Assembly (NCBI GenBank): GCA_040255675.1 | Contig: JBDZVM010000053.1 | Location: 1-23,129 of the forward strand | Direction: 5' to 3' | DNA length: 23,129 nucleotides | Source of the DNA: JBDZVM01 sp040255675 | Lineage (GTDB): Bacteria > Actinomycetota > Actinomycetes > Acidothermales > Acidothermaceae | Shown here: piece after piece, positions 1 to 8,301 of the stretch | Position numbering within the stretch: the first letter of the stretch is position 1 | How the letters are laid out: each line of letters opens with the position of its first letter | Notes under the pieces: model-generated | Seen by the model: the letters and a program-made list of their open reading frames with translations, nothing else | What the model was told of the DNA's origin: nothing | Database searches by the model: none | Made by a program: the position numbers and the translations under genes

Positions 1-3
1 GCC

Positions 4-28
4 AAAAAGCCTTCGTGATCACGGAAGG
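4..28 (-). terminator. Rho-independent terminator after the ManA-LepB gene
   Basis: Read on the minus strand, positions 28-10 form a stem (CCTTC paired with GAAGG, then CGTG/CACG-like inner pairing with one bulged base), followed directly by a run of five T at positions 8-4. It lies about 10 bases beyond the TAA stop at 38-40, as expected for an intrinsic terminator of that gene. Seen by eye only; no folding energy was computed. Confidence 0.6.
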
Positions 29-37
29 AGCGGGCGG

Positions 38-1852
38 TTACAAGAAGCCGAGGCGGTCAACCGGCCAGATGCGCATGAACGCGTGGCCGACCACGCTGCT
101 GATGGGCACGAATCCGTTGTAGCGCGAGTCAGAAGAGTCGCTGCGGTGGTCGCCCATGACCCACAACTCGCCTTTTGGCACGGTCACCGGACCGAACGGC
201 TTGTGGTCGTCTTGAAAGACGTACGGTTCGTCGAGTGATTTCCCGTCGACCACGACACGGCCTTGCGTATCGCAGCATTTCACCGTGTCGCCCGGTACTC
301 CGATAACCCGCTTGACCACGTCGTAATCGCCCCCGGCGGCGGCAATCCATTTCGGAGTGGTGGCTTTGAAGACGACGACGTCGCCGTGGTGAATGCCGTG
401 CAGCTTGTACGCCAGCTTGTTCACAAGAATGCGGTCGTCGTTACAGCTTTGTGGGCACCCGTGCAACGTGTGTTCCATCGAGCCCGAGGGAATCCGAAAC
501 GACTGCACGACGTACTCGCGCAGCAAGAACGTGCCGACAACGACGACCACGAGTAGCACAAACCACTCGTTGCGGGCACGTCGGCGCTGCTTGGCTTTCT
601 CGGCCCGCGCGGATGTCGCCTCGCCACCCGGGCGCACCGGTTCGCTCACCGGTTGCGCGAGTGCCGGACGAGGCGAGTGGTCGATCGTCGCGCACATCAT
701 GACGCCGTTGCCGGCCAACGTCACGCGCCCTGACGAGGACGCCGACACAAAGGCGGATTCGCAGCCGGCCAGGGCCACTTTGCTGTCGCTGTCGGCGACT
801 TCGACGTTGCCATTCAGGCAGAAGGCGATCGCCGGACCACGCAGCTCAACCTCGCGCCGGTCGCCGTCGCACGGCACCTTGAGCAACTCGAATTCCGGCC
901 GTGGTACGCGCCAACGCTCGACGCCGTCAGCGTCGAGCGTGGGCGAGAGCAGCGCGGGCGCGACGGCATCGAGGCTCAACACTCGCCGCAACTCGTCGAG
1001 CGCAACGTGTTTCGGCGTGAGTCCGGCACGCACGACGTTGTCGGAACTTCCGAGTACCTCGATGCCGGTGCCCCGCAGATAGGCGTGAATTTGCCCCGGC
1101 GCAACGTAAATTGCCTGGCCCGGACGCAACGAAAGGTAGTTGAGCAGCAGCACGCCGACGACCGCGGAATCGGTCGGATACCGATAAGCTAGCCGCTCGA
1201 TCCACGACGCGATCTCCAGCCCGGACGCCGAAACCGCACGCGCGACGTCAGCAACGAGGCTGGCACGTTCACTCGGCGACCAATCGACAAGAGCCAGGAA
1301 AGCTTCACCCGTGGGCCGGCCGGATTGAAGAATTTCCGCAACCGGGCTCAGCGCCGGGACATGTAGCCGGCGCACAATGCCAGCTGCTTCGTCGGCCGGC
1401 CGAAACCCCAGCAGAGCCTCAAACTCCGTAACTGTCAGCAGCAACTCCGGCTTGGCATAAGGGTCGCGATACGATCTATCCGAGGCCGTTCGGGCTATAC
1501 CGACGACATCTTCTGCCTCGAACGCTTCTCGTGCTCGCTCATCGCCCGGATGCACCTGCAACGACAGCGGTTCGGCCGCCGAAAGCACCTTCGCCATGAA
1601 CGGCAACCGCGCGCCAAACCGCGCCCGCACGTCGGCGCCCAAGAATGCGACCGGGTCCGCGGCAATCGCGTCGTCGAGCCGGGTGGTTTCGCCGTCCGCT
1701 CTCTCGATAAAGGACGGCGCGTGCGGATGCGCACCCATCCACAGTTCGGCTTGTGGCTCGGTGGAAGGTGGCAAGCCGCGCAGCGCCGCGATTCCGTCGC
1801 GCGAACCCCAGGCGTACGCCTGCACGGGGTTGGCCATCTTGAGCACGGTCAC
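38..1852 (-). CDS. Phosphomannose isomerase fused to type I signal peptidase
   Basis: One uninterrupted 604-residue frame carries two enzymes. Residues about 6-395 are a type I (zinc) mannose-6-phosphate isomerase, which interconverts mannose-6-P and fructose-6-P: MANPVQAYAWG start, QVHPGD and KPEL metal-site motifs, GQIHAYL and VRAGLTPK. Residues about 402-604 are signal peptidase I: a basic stretch, one TM segment (about 431-449), nucleophile Ser458 in PSGSM, general base Lys514 in KRVIGVPGD, and the GDHRSDSSDSR box. Topology fits a cytosolic isomerase with the peptidase outside. The start is GTG at 1852, with AAGG 8 bases upstream; ATG at 1837 is an alternative. An in-frame GTG at 649 (residue 402) could start a separate LepB, but I see no good ribosome site before it. 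Either a true fusion or a lost ManA stop codon; both domains look complete. Confidence 0.9.
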   Translation of the reverse strand: MTVLKMANPVQAYAWGSRDGIAALRGLPPSTEPQAELWMGAHPHAPSFIERADGETTRLDDAIAADPVAFLGADVRARFGARLPFMAKVLSAAEPLSLQVHPGDERAREAFEAEDVVGIARTASDRSYRDPYAKPELLLTVTEFEALLGFRPADEAAGIVRRLHVPALSPVAEILQSGRPTGEAFLALVDWSPSERASLVADVARAVSASGLEIASWIERLAYRYPTDSAVVGVLLLNYLSLRPGQAIYVAPGQIHAYLRGTGIEVLGSSDNVVRAGLTPKHVALDELRRVLSLDAVAPALLSPTLDADGVERWRVPRPEFELLKVPCDGDRREVELRGPAIAFCLNGNVEVADSDSKVALAGCESAFVSASSSGRVTLAGNGVMMCATIDHSPRPALAQPVSEPVRPGGEATSARAEKAKQRRRARNEWFVLLVVVVVGTFLLREYVVQSFRIPSGSMEHTLHGCPQSCNDDRILVNKLAYKLHGIHHGDVVVFKATTPKWIAAAGGDYDVVKRVIGVPGDTVKCCDTQGRVVVDGKSLDEPYVFQDDHKPFGPVTVPKGELWVMGDHRSDSSDSRYNGFVPISSVVGHAFMRIWPVDRLGFL

Positions 1853-1927
1853 GCCGACGACCTTACGTGCTCGAGCGCCGCGTAGGGCAGCCGACCGGCC
1901 CGCGCGCGCTGAACTTTCAACTTCGTC

Positions 1928-3955
1928 TCAGCCGACCACGCGCAGCCGCGCGCGATCGTGGTCTTCTCGCCAGTCGGCGAAGCGGTCGGGCCGCATCGGC
2001 CGCGCGATGTAGAAGCCTTGTCCGACGTCCGCTTCGAGGTCGATCAAACGATCGAGGGTGCGCTCGTCTTCGATCCCCTCGGCAACCACCCGCAAGCCAA
2101 GGCTGTGCCCGAGCTGGATGACCGAGCGCACGATGGCATCTTGCGTGGAGTCGTCGCACACTTGCGCGACGAACGCGCGATCGATCTTCAACTCGTCGAC
2201 CGGCAGCGACGCGAGGTACGCGAGCGACGTCTGGCCCTGACCGAAATCGTCGATCGAGATCGACATGCCGGCCTCGTGGATTCCGGATAGCGACTTGCGC
2301 GCGGCGTCGGGATCGGCGAGGAGCGCGGTTTCGGTGATTTCAACGGTGAGCAGGCGCGGGTCTACGGCCGAGTCGGCAACGATGCGGAGCAGCCGGTCGG
2401 CAAAGGCGGGATCGGAGACGTTGCGCGCCGACACGTTGATGGCCATGCCGACTCCCGCCGCGGCCTCCCCCCAACTCGCCAGCTGCCGCAAGGCCTCGCG
2501 CGCCACCCAGTCGGTGAGCGGATGCACCAGCGCGGTTTGCTCGGCCAGCGGCAAGAACACCCCTGGACTCAACAGCGTGTCGTCGAGCCGCCACCGCACG
2601 AGCGCCTCGACCGACTCCACGCCGCCGTCTCGCAACGACGTCTTCGGCTGATAGTGCAACTCCAGCCCGCCATTGCCGAGCGAGTCGCGAAGTCTCGCGA
2701 GGAGCGCGAGACTCGACGCGTCGGAACGTTCGAAGGACGGCGAATAGCGAGCCCGCCGGTCGACGGTCGACTTCGCATGCACCAGCGCGACATCGGCGCG
2801 CGTCAGCACGGTGTCGACCGACTGGTTCGGTTCGGCACGGTGGAAGCCGACCGCCACCTCGACGAGCACCGGCACCCCAGCTGCCTCGATCGGCTCGGAG
2901 GCTGCCGCCTGCAGGCGCGTCGCCCATCCTTCGATGTCGCAGCGGTTGTGAGCGAAGCATGCAATGCCGAACTCGTCTCCGCCCATTCGCCCAACGATCG
3001 CGTTGTCACCAGCCGCGGCCACGAGGCGGCGTCCGAGCTGAAACAAGATTTCGTCACCGCTGTCACGCCCGAGCGCGTCGTTTACGTCGCGAAATCGAGA
3101 GACGTTGACCAACGCGACCGCCGGCGGTTGCTCAGGAGTAATAGCCAACCGATGGGCCACTTTGTCGGCGAAACCTACGCGATTCAGCAGTCCAGAGGCG
3201 TCGTCGTAGTGCGCGAGGTAGGCAAGCCGATCGGATTGGCGTCGCAGTCGTTTGGTCGTGGACGCCGAAATCAGCGCCAGCACGAGCCACAAAAAGGCGA
3301 GACCGACGCCAAGGACGAGATATGTGCGGCGCAGTCCCGAGGCGACGTCGGCCTCGATCGGCGCGTAAGGCACGTACATTTCCAGGACGCCGATGGGCTT
3401 TTCGTCGTCCGGCTGGCTCTTGATGGGGTAGTAGACCTCGACGACACGCGGACCGGCCGGACCGGTGTCGCCGGCGTCCACGTTGAGCCTGGTGAGCTTC
3501 CCTACCGCGTCGCCTTCGAGCGCCTCGTCGACCTCGTCATCGCCGCCGCTGGTGCCAAGCCCGCTGCCGTCGTCGCTCCAGATGACCAGACCTGTCGCAT
3601 CGCGCAACCGCATCCGCGCAAGCCGCTGATCGGCCGTGGCACGAGCGAACGCGGCGTCGAGCAACGAATCAACCGCGGCGGGAACACTGCCGTTCAACGG
3701 TTCACGGCCGAGCACCGGCCGTATGACGTCATCGGACAGCAACGCGGCCTGGCTGCGCGCTTCGGCAACGCCGCCGCGTTCGACATGTTGGCGATACGAG
3801 ATCGCAAGTAGCACGCCGACCGCGAGTACCGGCACCAACGTCGCGGCGGCGTACATCAAGAACAGCTTGGACGCAGAGGTATGCCCCTGGGCAGCTGAGC
3901 GCATATGTGAAATGTCGGCCCCTGGCGAGCGGGAATGGCGGCTAAACGCGTGCAT
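1928..3955 (-). CDS. Membrane GGDEF-EAL c-di-GMP protein, probably a phosphodiesterase
   Basis: A 675-residue protein with TM segments at about 31-53 and 211-232 enclosing an extracytoplasmic domain of about 155 residues, then GGDEF (about 250-405) and EAL (about 415-665) domains. The GGDEF signature is intact (325-329), but the metal-binding Asp of the usual DxDxFK motif is replaced: the segment reads VNVSRFR (Asn284, Ser286), and there is no RxxD inhibitory site. In the EAL domain the EAL triplet (450-452), NVSAR, EITE, DDFGQG, ELKID, AEGIE and GQGF are all present, so c-di-GMP hydrolysis is expected, with GGDEF perhaps only binding GTP. The start is ATG 3955, chosen for GGAG 7 bases upstream; longer TTG (4006) and shorter ATG (3904) starts exist. 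It follows the metalloprotease gene by 32 bp in one operon. Confidence 0.88.
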   Translation of the reverse strand: MHAFSRHSRSPGADISHMRSAAQGHTSASKLFLMYAAATLVPVLAVGVLLAISYRQHVERGGVAEARSQAALLSDDVIRPVLGREPLNGSVPAAVDSLLDAAFARATADQRLARMRLRDATGLVIWSDDGSGLGTSGGDDEVDEALEGDAVGKLTRLNVDAGDTGPAGPRVVEVYYPIKSQPDDEKPIGVLEMYVPYAPIEADVASGLRRTYLVLGVGLAFLWLVLALISASTTKRLRRQSDRLAYLAHYDDASGLLNRVGFADKVAHRLAITPEQPPAVALVNVSRFRDVNDALGRDSGDEILFQLGRRLVAAAGDNAIVGRMGGDEFGIACFAHNRCDIEGWATRLQAAASEPIEAAGVPVLVEVAVGFHRAEPNQSVDTVLTRADVALVHAKSTVDRRARYSPSFERSDASSLALLARLRDSLGNGGLELHYQPKTSLRDGGVESVEALVRWRLDDTLLSPGVFLPLAEQTALVHPLTDWVAREALRQLASWGEAAAGVGMAINVSARNVSDPAFADRLLRIVADSAVDPRLLTVEITETALLADPDAARKSLSGIHEAGMSISIDDFGQGQTSLAYLASLPVDELKIDRAFVAQVCDDSTQDAIVRSVIQLGHSLGLRVVAEGIEDERTLDRLIDLEADVGQGFYIARPMRPDRFADWREDHDRARLRVVG

Positions 3956-3962
3956 ATGAATA

Positions 3963-3966
3963 CTCC
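3963..3966 (-). promoter_or_regulatory. Ribosome binding site fixing the GGDEF-EAL start
   Basis: GGAG on the minus strand, 7 bases before ATG 3955 and inside the 32-bp gap after the metalloprotease stop. It favours this start over the TTG at 4006, which would overlap the upstream gene. Confidence 0.6.
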
Positions 3967-3987
3967 AGAAGGCGCAATCAGTACCGA

Positions 3988-4935
3988 TCAGTACGTCGTG
4001 AAACAACGTCCGGAGCCGAGCGTCGCGAGGCCGCGCAAATCACCCTCGCTGTACCCGGCCAGCGGCCGCTGTGCCACCGGATTCATGATCGACCCGGCAT
4101 CGTCGACATGGCCCAATCCGACGAGGTGGCCGAGTTCGTGAAGCAGAACGTCGTACACGTAGGTCGAGCCTTGCGGTGCCTGCTCGATCTTTGCCAGGTC
4201 TGGAGCGTCGAAGACGACTTCGCCTGTCACGTTGCGCGCCTGCAAGCCGTCGACCGAAATCGGCCCGGCGAGACCGACGACGTCGCCGGCCAGGCCGGGA
4301 TACTCCGATTCGTTCGACCAGCTGATCAGCACGGGCGCCCAATTCTTTCCGTACCGTGTCGGCTGGTAGGGATTTCGTGACGGCGTCGGCGCCTCGGTCG
4401 TCGTCCCGTCGTCCGAGAAGTAAAGTCCGGTGTCTTTGCTGATTTCGGTGATCGCGCGATCGAGCAGCACGCGACCTCCAGGGATTTGATTCTCTGGCCG
4501 CACCACGAAGTGGATGGGCTCGCACGGATCCCACGTCACCGGATGGCCGCCGTGTTGCGCGAGAACCGTGAATCCGCCACTGCCGTCGACGCGCGCGGGC
4601 GCCGGCAGGATGCGCGTCGGATCGATGACGTCGTGCACGGGCGGATGCACCGTCACCGCGCCAAACGTGCCGTCACCCGATCCCACGACGGCGACAGCTC
4701 GCTGACCGACGCGCACTAACACCACGGCAGCGACGACAATCAACACCACGAGCGTGACGACCCACAGTCTGGCCCCGAAGGGTGCGCGCCGCTCTTGTCG
4801 TGGCAGTGCGGACGACGGCGACGCGCCCGCGACGCGAGGGTTCGCTTGCGTCGGAACGGGGACGACGAAATAGTCGTGGCCGGGCGCCCGTTCTCGCGTG
4901 GGAAGCCCGCCCGGCTCGCCGAACGGATCCGTCAT
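3988..4935 (-). CDS. Membrane-anchored matrixin-like zinc metalloprotease
   Basis: A 315-residue protein: a proline-rich cytoplasmic N-terminus, one TM segment (about 57-74) and an extracytoplasmic domain ending in a metzincin zinc site, HELGHLVGLGH (His266, Glu267, His270, Gly273, His276), followed by the SIMNP Met-turn (Met284). This is the pattern of matrixin/M10-like peptidases; the C-terminal position of the motif and absence of a downstream haemopexin-like domain match small bacterial members. The substrate is unknown. The start is ATG 4935, with GGGAG 8 bases upstream; an upstream in-frame start at 5043 would add 36 residues of non-conserved-looking sequence. First gene of an operon with the GGDEF-EAL protein, divergent from the PAS-GAF-GGDEF gene. 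No obvious signal peptide: the TM would act as a signal anchor. No pro-domain cysteine switch was recognised. Confidence 0.82.
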   Translation of the reverse strand: MTDPFGEPGGLPTRERAPGHDYFVVPVPTQANPRVAGASPSSALPRQERRAPFGARLWVVTLVVLIVVAAVVLVRVGQRAVAVVGSGDGTFGAVTVHPPVHDVIDPTRILPAPARVDGSGGFTVLAQHGGHPVTWDPCEPIHFVVRPENQIPGGRVLLDRAITEISKDTGLYFSDDGTTTEAPTPSRNPYQPTRYGKNWAPVLISWSNESEYPGLAGDVVGLAGPISVDGLQARNVTGEVVFDAPDLAKIEQAPQGSTYVYDVLLHELGHLVGLGHVDDAGSIMNPVAQRPLAGYSEGDLRGLATLGSGRCFTTY

Positions 4936-5175
4936 CGCGCTGACTCCCGCGGTGTTGTGACGTCCGTGTCCGAACGTCGATGCGCGGCACCGGCTCGCGT
5001 ACTGGGTCTCCCGCCGCCGGATCACCCCTTTCGGCTTCGACACGACGACCGCTGTTCTTTATGCCGGTACGACGTTGCGCCGTTCGGGTGAGTGCGAATC
5101 GCTCCGCGAAGTGCTTTGGGGAAGGGTCGCTCGAGCCGAAGGCAACAATGATGGGCGACTGTGCTGCCCAAGACT

Positions 5176-5180
5176 GGAGG
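5176..5180 (+). promoter_or_regulatory. Ribosome binding site fixing the PAS-GAF-GGDEF start
   Basis: GGAGG ending 4 bases before GTG 5185. The earlier in-frame GTG at 5161 has no comparable site, so 5185 is preferred. The rest of the divergent 4936-5184 gap must hold promoters in both directions, but I could not assign -10/-35 boxes with confidence. Confidence 0.6.
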
Positions 5181-5184
5181 AGAC

Positions 5185-6750
5185 GTGTCGGAGACACCCT
5201 CACCCAGCGACTGGCACGGCGCGCCCGTCGACGAGGAGCTGATTCGTATCGCCGCCCATAACCTGCTGGCGGCCGTCGACGAAGCGATCTACTTCAAAGA
5301 CCGCGAGCACCGGTTCATTCTCGTCAGCCGCGGCCAAGCGCGGCGACTCGGCGCGGCCACACCCGCCGATGTCGTCGGCAAGACCGACCGCGACTTTTTC
5401 GGCGAGGAGCATTTCGCGAAATCATCGTCCGACGAGCGACGGATCCTCGAAACGGGTGAGCCGCTGCTCGATAGTGTGGAGTTGCTCGTGTGGCCGGGTC
5501 GCGAGCCACGATGGGTCACGGCCACCAAGATGGTATTGCGCGACTTCGACGGCAAACCGCTCGGCACTTTCGGGATCTCGCACGACATCACTCGTCAGGT
5601 CATCGCCGAGCAAGACGCGGAAGCGAAGTCTCGCGCGCTCGCCGTCTCGCACGCGCAGCTGGTGCGCAGCCAACAAGAACTTCAGGAGCGTCAAGAGGAT
5701 CTGCAACGCACCGCCGCCGCGTTGGAACGTCGGGCGCGCGAACTGGCCGCCGTCGCGGCGGTGACACGCGCGGCTTTGACCGATGCCGATGTGCGGACGG
5801 CGGTTTGCGGCGCCGTCCTGGATCTCGCGGGTGCCGACACTGTCGGGCTGCTCGAACCTGACGGGAAGGGAAATTTGACGCTTACCGCTCAAGCCGGATT
5901 CACCATTCCCCGGATGTCGCTGCCGCTCACCCAACGTTCACTCGTCGTCGACGCGTTTACGACGGGTGAATCGCAGATCGCGGACGACGTGCAAACACAC
6001 CCGTCAGCGTCTCCCGCGGTCGTGTCGTTGCTCGAGAACATCGTCGGACATTCGCTCGAAAGCGTGTTGTGTGTGCCCGTGCTGATCGAAGACCGGTGCC
6101 TCGGCGTGCTCGCGACGGCATTGCCCGGCAGGCACGCCGACAGCGCGGGGCTCGTGCAGGTGCTGGAAATTCTCGCGCACGAGGCGGCAACCGCGCTCGA
6201 TCGTGCCGACCTGCATCGCAAACTGCAGGAGCAGGCGACGCAAGACGTATTGACGGGGTTGGCTAATCGTCGTGCGATTCTCGACCAACTCGACCAAGCC
6301 GTCGCCCGATCGCGGCGGCACAACCGCGGTTTGGGGCTGCTGTATCTCGACCTCGACGGTTTCAAAACCGTGAACGACAGCTACGGCCACGCGACGGGTG
6401 ACGCTGTTTTGGTCGAAGTGGCAACGCGATTGCGTGACGTCACGCGCCTCGAAGACAACGTCGGTCGCATCGGCGGCGACGAGTTCGTCGCGATCTGCGA
6501 AGACCTCGAAGGCGGCGGAGAGTCGTTGAAAGCGCGACTCGCCGAAGCGATCGCCAAGCCGTACAGCGAGCTCGGCGTCGAGGTTCCGCTCGGCGCGAGC
6601 ATCGGCATCGCGATCTGGCAACCGGACGACGACGCCGACACGCTGCTCGCGCGCGCTGACCATGCGATGTACGCCGACAAAGCAGCCCGCGGCGCGTGGC
6701 CAGGCTCCGTGCCGTCGAGTGCTGTGCTGAAGTCGAAACCGCGCGTCTGA
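5185..6750 (+). CDS. PAS-GAF-GGDEF diguanylate cyclase
   Basis: A 521-residue soluble protein with no TM segment. Order: a PAS domain (about 20-140, ending in a PAC-like GTFGISHDITRQ), a charged coiled-coil linker (about 145-190), a GAF domain (about 195-345) and a C-terminal GGDEF domain. The cyclase residues are complete: DLDGFK with metal Asp389, GGDEF at 430-434, and an RLED inhibitory site (421-424) at the canonical distance, so it should make c-di-GMP from two GTP and be product-inhibited. The ligands of PAS and GAF are unknown. Transcribed divergently from the protease/GGDEF-EAL operon, suggesting paired control of c-di-GMP synthesis and breakdown. The GTG 5185 start is chosen on its Shine-Dalgarno site; GTG 5161 would add 8 residues. 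Confidence 0.9.
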   Translation: MSETPSPSDWHGAPVDEELIRIAAHNLLAAVDEAIYFKDREHRFILVSRGQARRLGAATPADVVGKTDRDFFGEEHFAKSSSDERRILETGEPLLDSVELLVWPGREPRWVTATKMVLRDFDGKPLGTFGISHDITRQVIAEQDAEAKSRALAVSHAQLVRSQQELQERQEDLQRTAAALERRARELAAVAAVTRAALTDADVRTAVCGAVLDLAGADTVGLLEPDGKGNLTLTAQAGFTIPRMSLPLTQRSLVVDAFTTGESQIADDVQTHPSASPAVVSLLENIVGHSLESVLCVPVLIEDRCLGVLATALPGRHADSAGLVQVLEILAHEAATALDRADLHRKLQEQATQDVLTGLANRRAILDQLDQAVARSRRHNRGLGLLYLDLDGFKTVNDSYGHATGDAVLVEVATRLRDVTRLEDNVGRIGGDEFVAICEDLEGGGESLKARLAEAIAKPYSELGVEVPLGASIGIAIWQPDDDADTLLARADHAMYADKAARGAWPGSVPSSAVLKSKPRV

Positions 6751-6855
6751 TCGCTATTGGTCGCGAAACTTCAAAACTCCCGCACTCGTTCTTTCGAGGT
6801 CGATACGAAAAAGGCCGCCGATGTTAAGTGGAAATCGTTCGCATTTGACCGCCAG

Positions 6856-8034
6856 CTACACCGACACGGCGTCTTCCCAGGCAACACGTCCGGCGATTGC
6901 CTGCTGCAACTTGATCAGCTGGCCTGGAGCATTCACACAAACCGCGCCGCAGACGACGCCGTCGCGGCCGTACGCGGCGACAAGCCTTTTCTCGTCCGAC
7001 TGCCTGACATCGATGTGCTGTGCCGCGTTCGCCCGGCCGACGAAGCGCATCCGCGCCGTGAATTGATCCGACCAAAAGTACGGCACGGCCGAGTACGGCT
7101 CATCCGCCAACCCCAACAGCGATTGCGCGGCGTAATGGCCCTGCTCAACCGCGTTGGTCCACTGCTCAATGCGCATCTCTTCGTCGAAGAGAGGGTTATA
7201 CCAGCGCACGATGTCGCCGGCAGCGACGACGTCCGGCGCGGAGGTCCGAAGGTAGGCGTCGCACACCACTCCGTCGGTCAGCGCAAGCCCACTGCCGGAC
7301 AACCAGCCGATCGCGGGCACCGACCCTACGCCGGCGACGATCACGTCGGCCGCCAGGACACTTCCGTCACGCAAATGCACCTTGCCGATCGCACCTGTGC
7401 GCTCGACGTGGCTAACCGCGTTGCCGCAGAACACCTCGACGCCGTTGCGCTCGTGAAAGCCCTGGAACCATGTTCCGACCTCGTCACCGAGCACACGCGC
7501 GAGTGGAACAGGAGCGAGTTCGACCACCGCGACGTCCATGCCGATCTGTCGGGCTGCGGCGGCTACTTCCAGCCCGATGAAGCCCGCCCCGATGACGACG
7601 AGATGCCGCCCCGCGCGTAACGTGCCGTGCAGTCGCTCGCAGTCCTCGGCCGTGCGAAGCAGGTGCACCAAAGTGTCGCTACCGGGGTATTCGAAGCGGC
7701 GGGCAGACGACCCGGTGGCAAGGATCAATCCGTCGTAGCCGAGGTTTTCACCGCCTTCCAGCGCCACCACGCGTCGGCCCGGATCCATTCCGATCGCAGA
7801 CCGGCCCAGAAGAAGGTTGATGTGGTTGTCGGCGTACCACTGCACCGGCCGTAACAGTTCCTCACCCGCGGCTAGCCCCTCCACCAGTGCGGTTTTCGAC
7901 AGTGGCGGCCGATCATAGGGCAGACGGTTTTCGGCGCCGACGAGAATCACCTCGCCGTCAAACCCGCTGTCACGTAGTCCTTCGGCGGCGTGCACGCCCG
8001 CAACCGACGCTCCGACAACGACTACGCGACGCAC
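6856..8034 (-). CDS. FAD-dependent ferredoxin reductase
   Basis: A 392-residue flavoprotein of the oxygenase-coupled NAD(P)H-ferredoxin reductase type (rhodocoxin/putidaredoxin/HcaD-like). The N-terminal FAD Rossmann motif is GASVAG (8-13), the NAD(P)H Rossmann motif GAGFIG (149-154), and the second FAD contact is AAGDIVRW (Asp274). Length is normal for the family. It probably passes electrons from NAD(P)H to the ferredoxin encoded just upstream, from which it is separated by 3 bp, and through it to the Rieske oxygenase at 12960-14799. The start is GTG 8034, directly following the ferredoxin stop, so translation is probably coupled. Last gene of the downstream catabolic operon; it converges on the cyclase gene across about 105 bp in which I saw no convincing terminator. 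A P450 or other oxygenase elsewhere is an alternative partner. Confidence 0.9.
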   Translation of the reverse strand: MRRVVVVGASVAGVHAAEGLRDSGFDGEVILVGAENRLPYDRPPLSKTALVEGLAAGEELLRPVQWYADNHINLLLGRSAIGMDPGRRVVALEGGENLGYDGLILATGSSARRFEYPGSDTLVHLLRTAEDCERLHGTLRAGRHLVVIGAGFIGLEVAAAARQIGMDVAVVELAPVPLARVLGDEVGTWFQGFHERNGVEVFCGNAVSHVERTGAIGKVHLRDGSVLAADVIVAGVGSVPAIGWLSGSGLALTDGVVCDAYLRTSAPDVVAAGDIVRWYNPLFDEEMRIEQWTNAVEQGHYAAQSLLGLADEPYSAVPYFWSDQFTARMRFVGRANAAQHIDVRQSDEKRLVAAYGRDGVVCGAVCVNAPGQLIKLQQAIAGRVAWEDAVSV

Positions 8035-8037
8035 GTT

Positions 8038-8241
8038 TCACAACTCAGCGATCGATATCGCGTGCGTGGGGCAACCTCGCACGGCCTTTTCACACAGGTC
8101 GCGCAGCGAGTCATCTGGTGCGGGCTGGGTGACGATCGCCTTGCCTACCTCGTCGTCCATGGCGAATACCTCTGGCGCCGTCATGACACAGCAGGCGTAA
8201 CCCTGGCATGCCCGAGGGTCGATTGACACTCGCCAGCTCAT
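8038..8241 (-). CDS. 3Fe-4S-type ferredoxin
   Basis: A 67-residue ferredoxin like the small single-cluster ferredoxins that serve actinobacterial P450s and some ring dioxygenases. Cluster ligands: Cys12, Cys18 (Cx5C) and Cys57 followed by Pro58; the fourth-cysteine position of a 4Fe-4S site is not clearly filled, pointing to 3Fe-4S, though Cys17 and Cys50 are also present. It is acidic, as expected for an electron carrier. ATG 8241 has AAGGAG 6 bases upstream. Adjacent to the FAD reductase gene (3-bp gap), so the two probably form the electron-transfer chain for the Rieske oxygenase in the neighbouring operon, where no Rieske-type ferredoxin is encoded. Confidence 0.9.
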   Translation of the reverse strand: MSWRVSIDPRACQGYACCVMTAPEVFAMDDEVGKAIVTQPAPDDSLRDLCEKAVRGCPTHAISIAEL

Positions 8242-8301
8242 GCGCGTCTCCTTCCTTTGCCGATGCCAGTAGCGATGCCCTATTGCCGATGCGTGGTCAC
8301 T

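Noticed and set aside
2522..3811. Long open frame (about 430 residues) on the plus strand opposite the GGDEF-EAL gene
   Set aside because: The minus-strand frame has clear GGDEF, EAL and TM features. The plus-strand translation is rich in Arg, His and Gln with no domain, typical of the antisense frame of GC-rich coding DNA.
5091..5184. Possible structured leader or c-di-GMP riboswitch before the PAS-GAF-GGDEF gene
   Set aside because: There is a small GGGC...GCCC hairpin and a CCGAAGGCAAC stretch, but no match to the conserved core of GEMM-type or other riboswitches that I can recognise.
6751..6855. Terminator between the convergent cyclase and ferredoxin reductase genes
   Set aside because: Only a 4-bp CTCG/CGAG hairpin was seen and no T run on either strand, too weak to annotate.
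6757..7620. Plus-strand open frame (about 287 residues) opposite the ferredoxin reductase
   Set aside because: No recognisable domain; the minus strand has both Rossmann motifs in frame.
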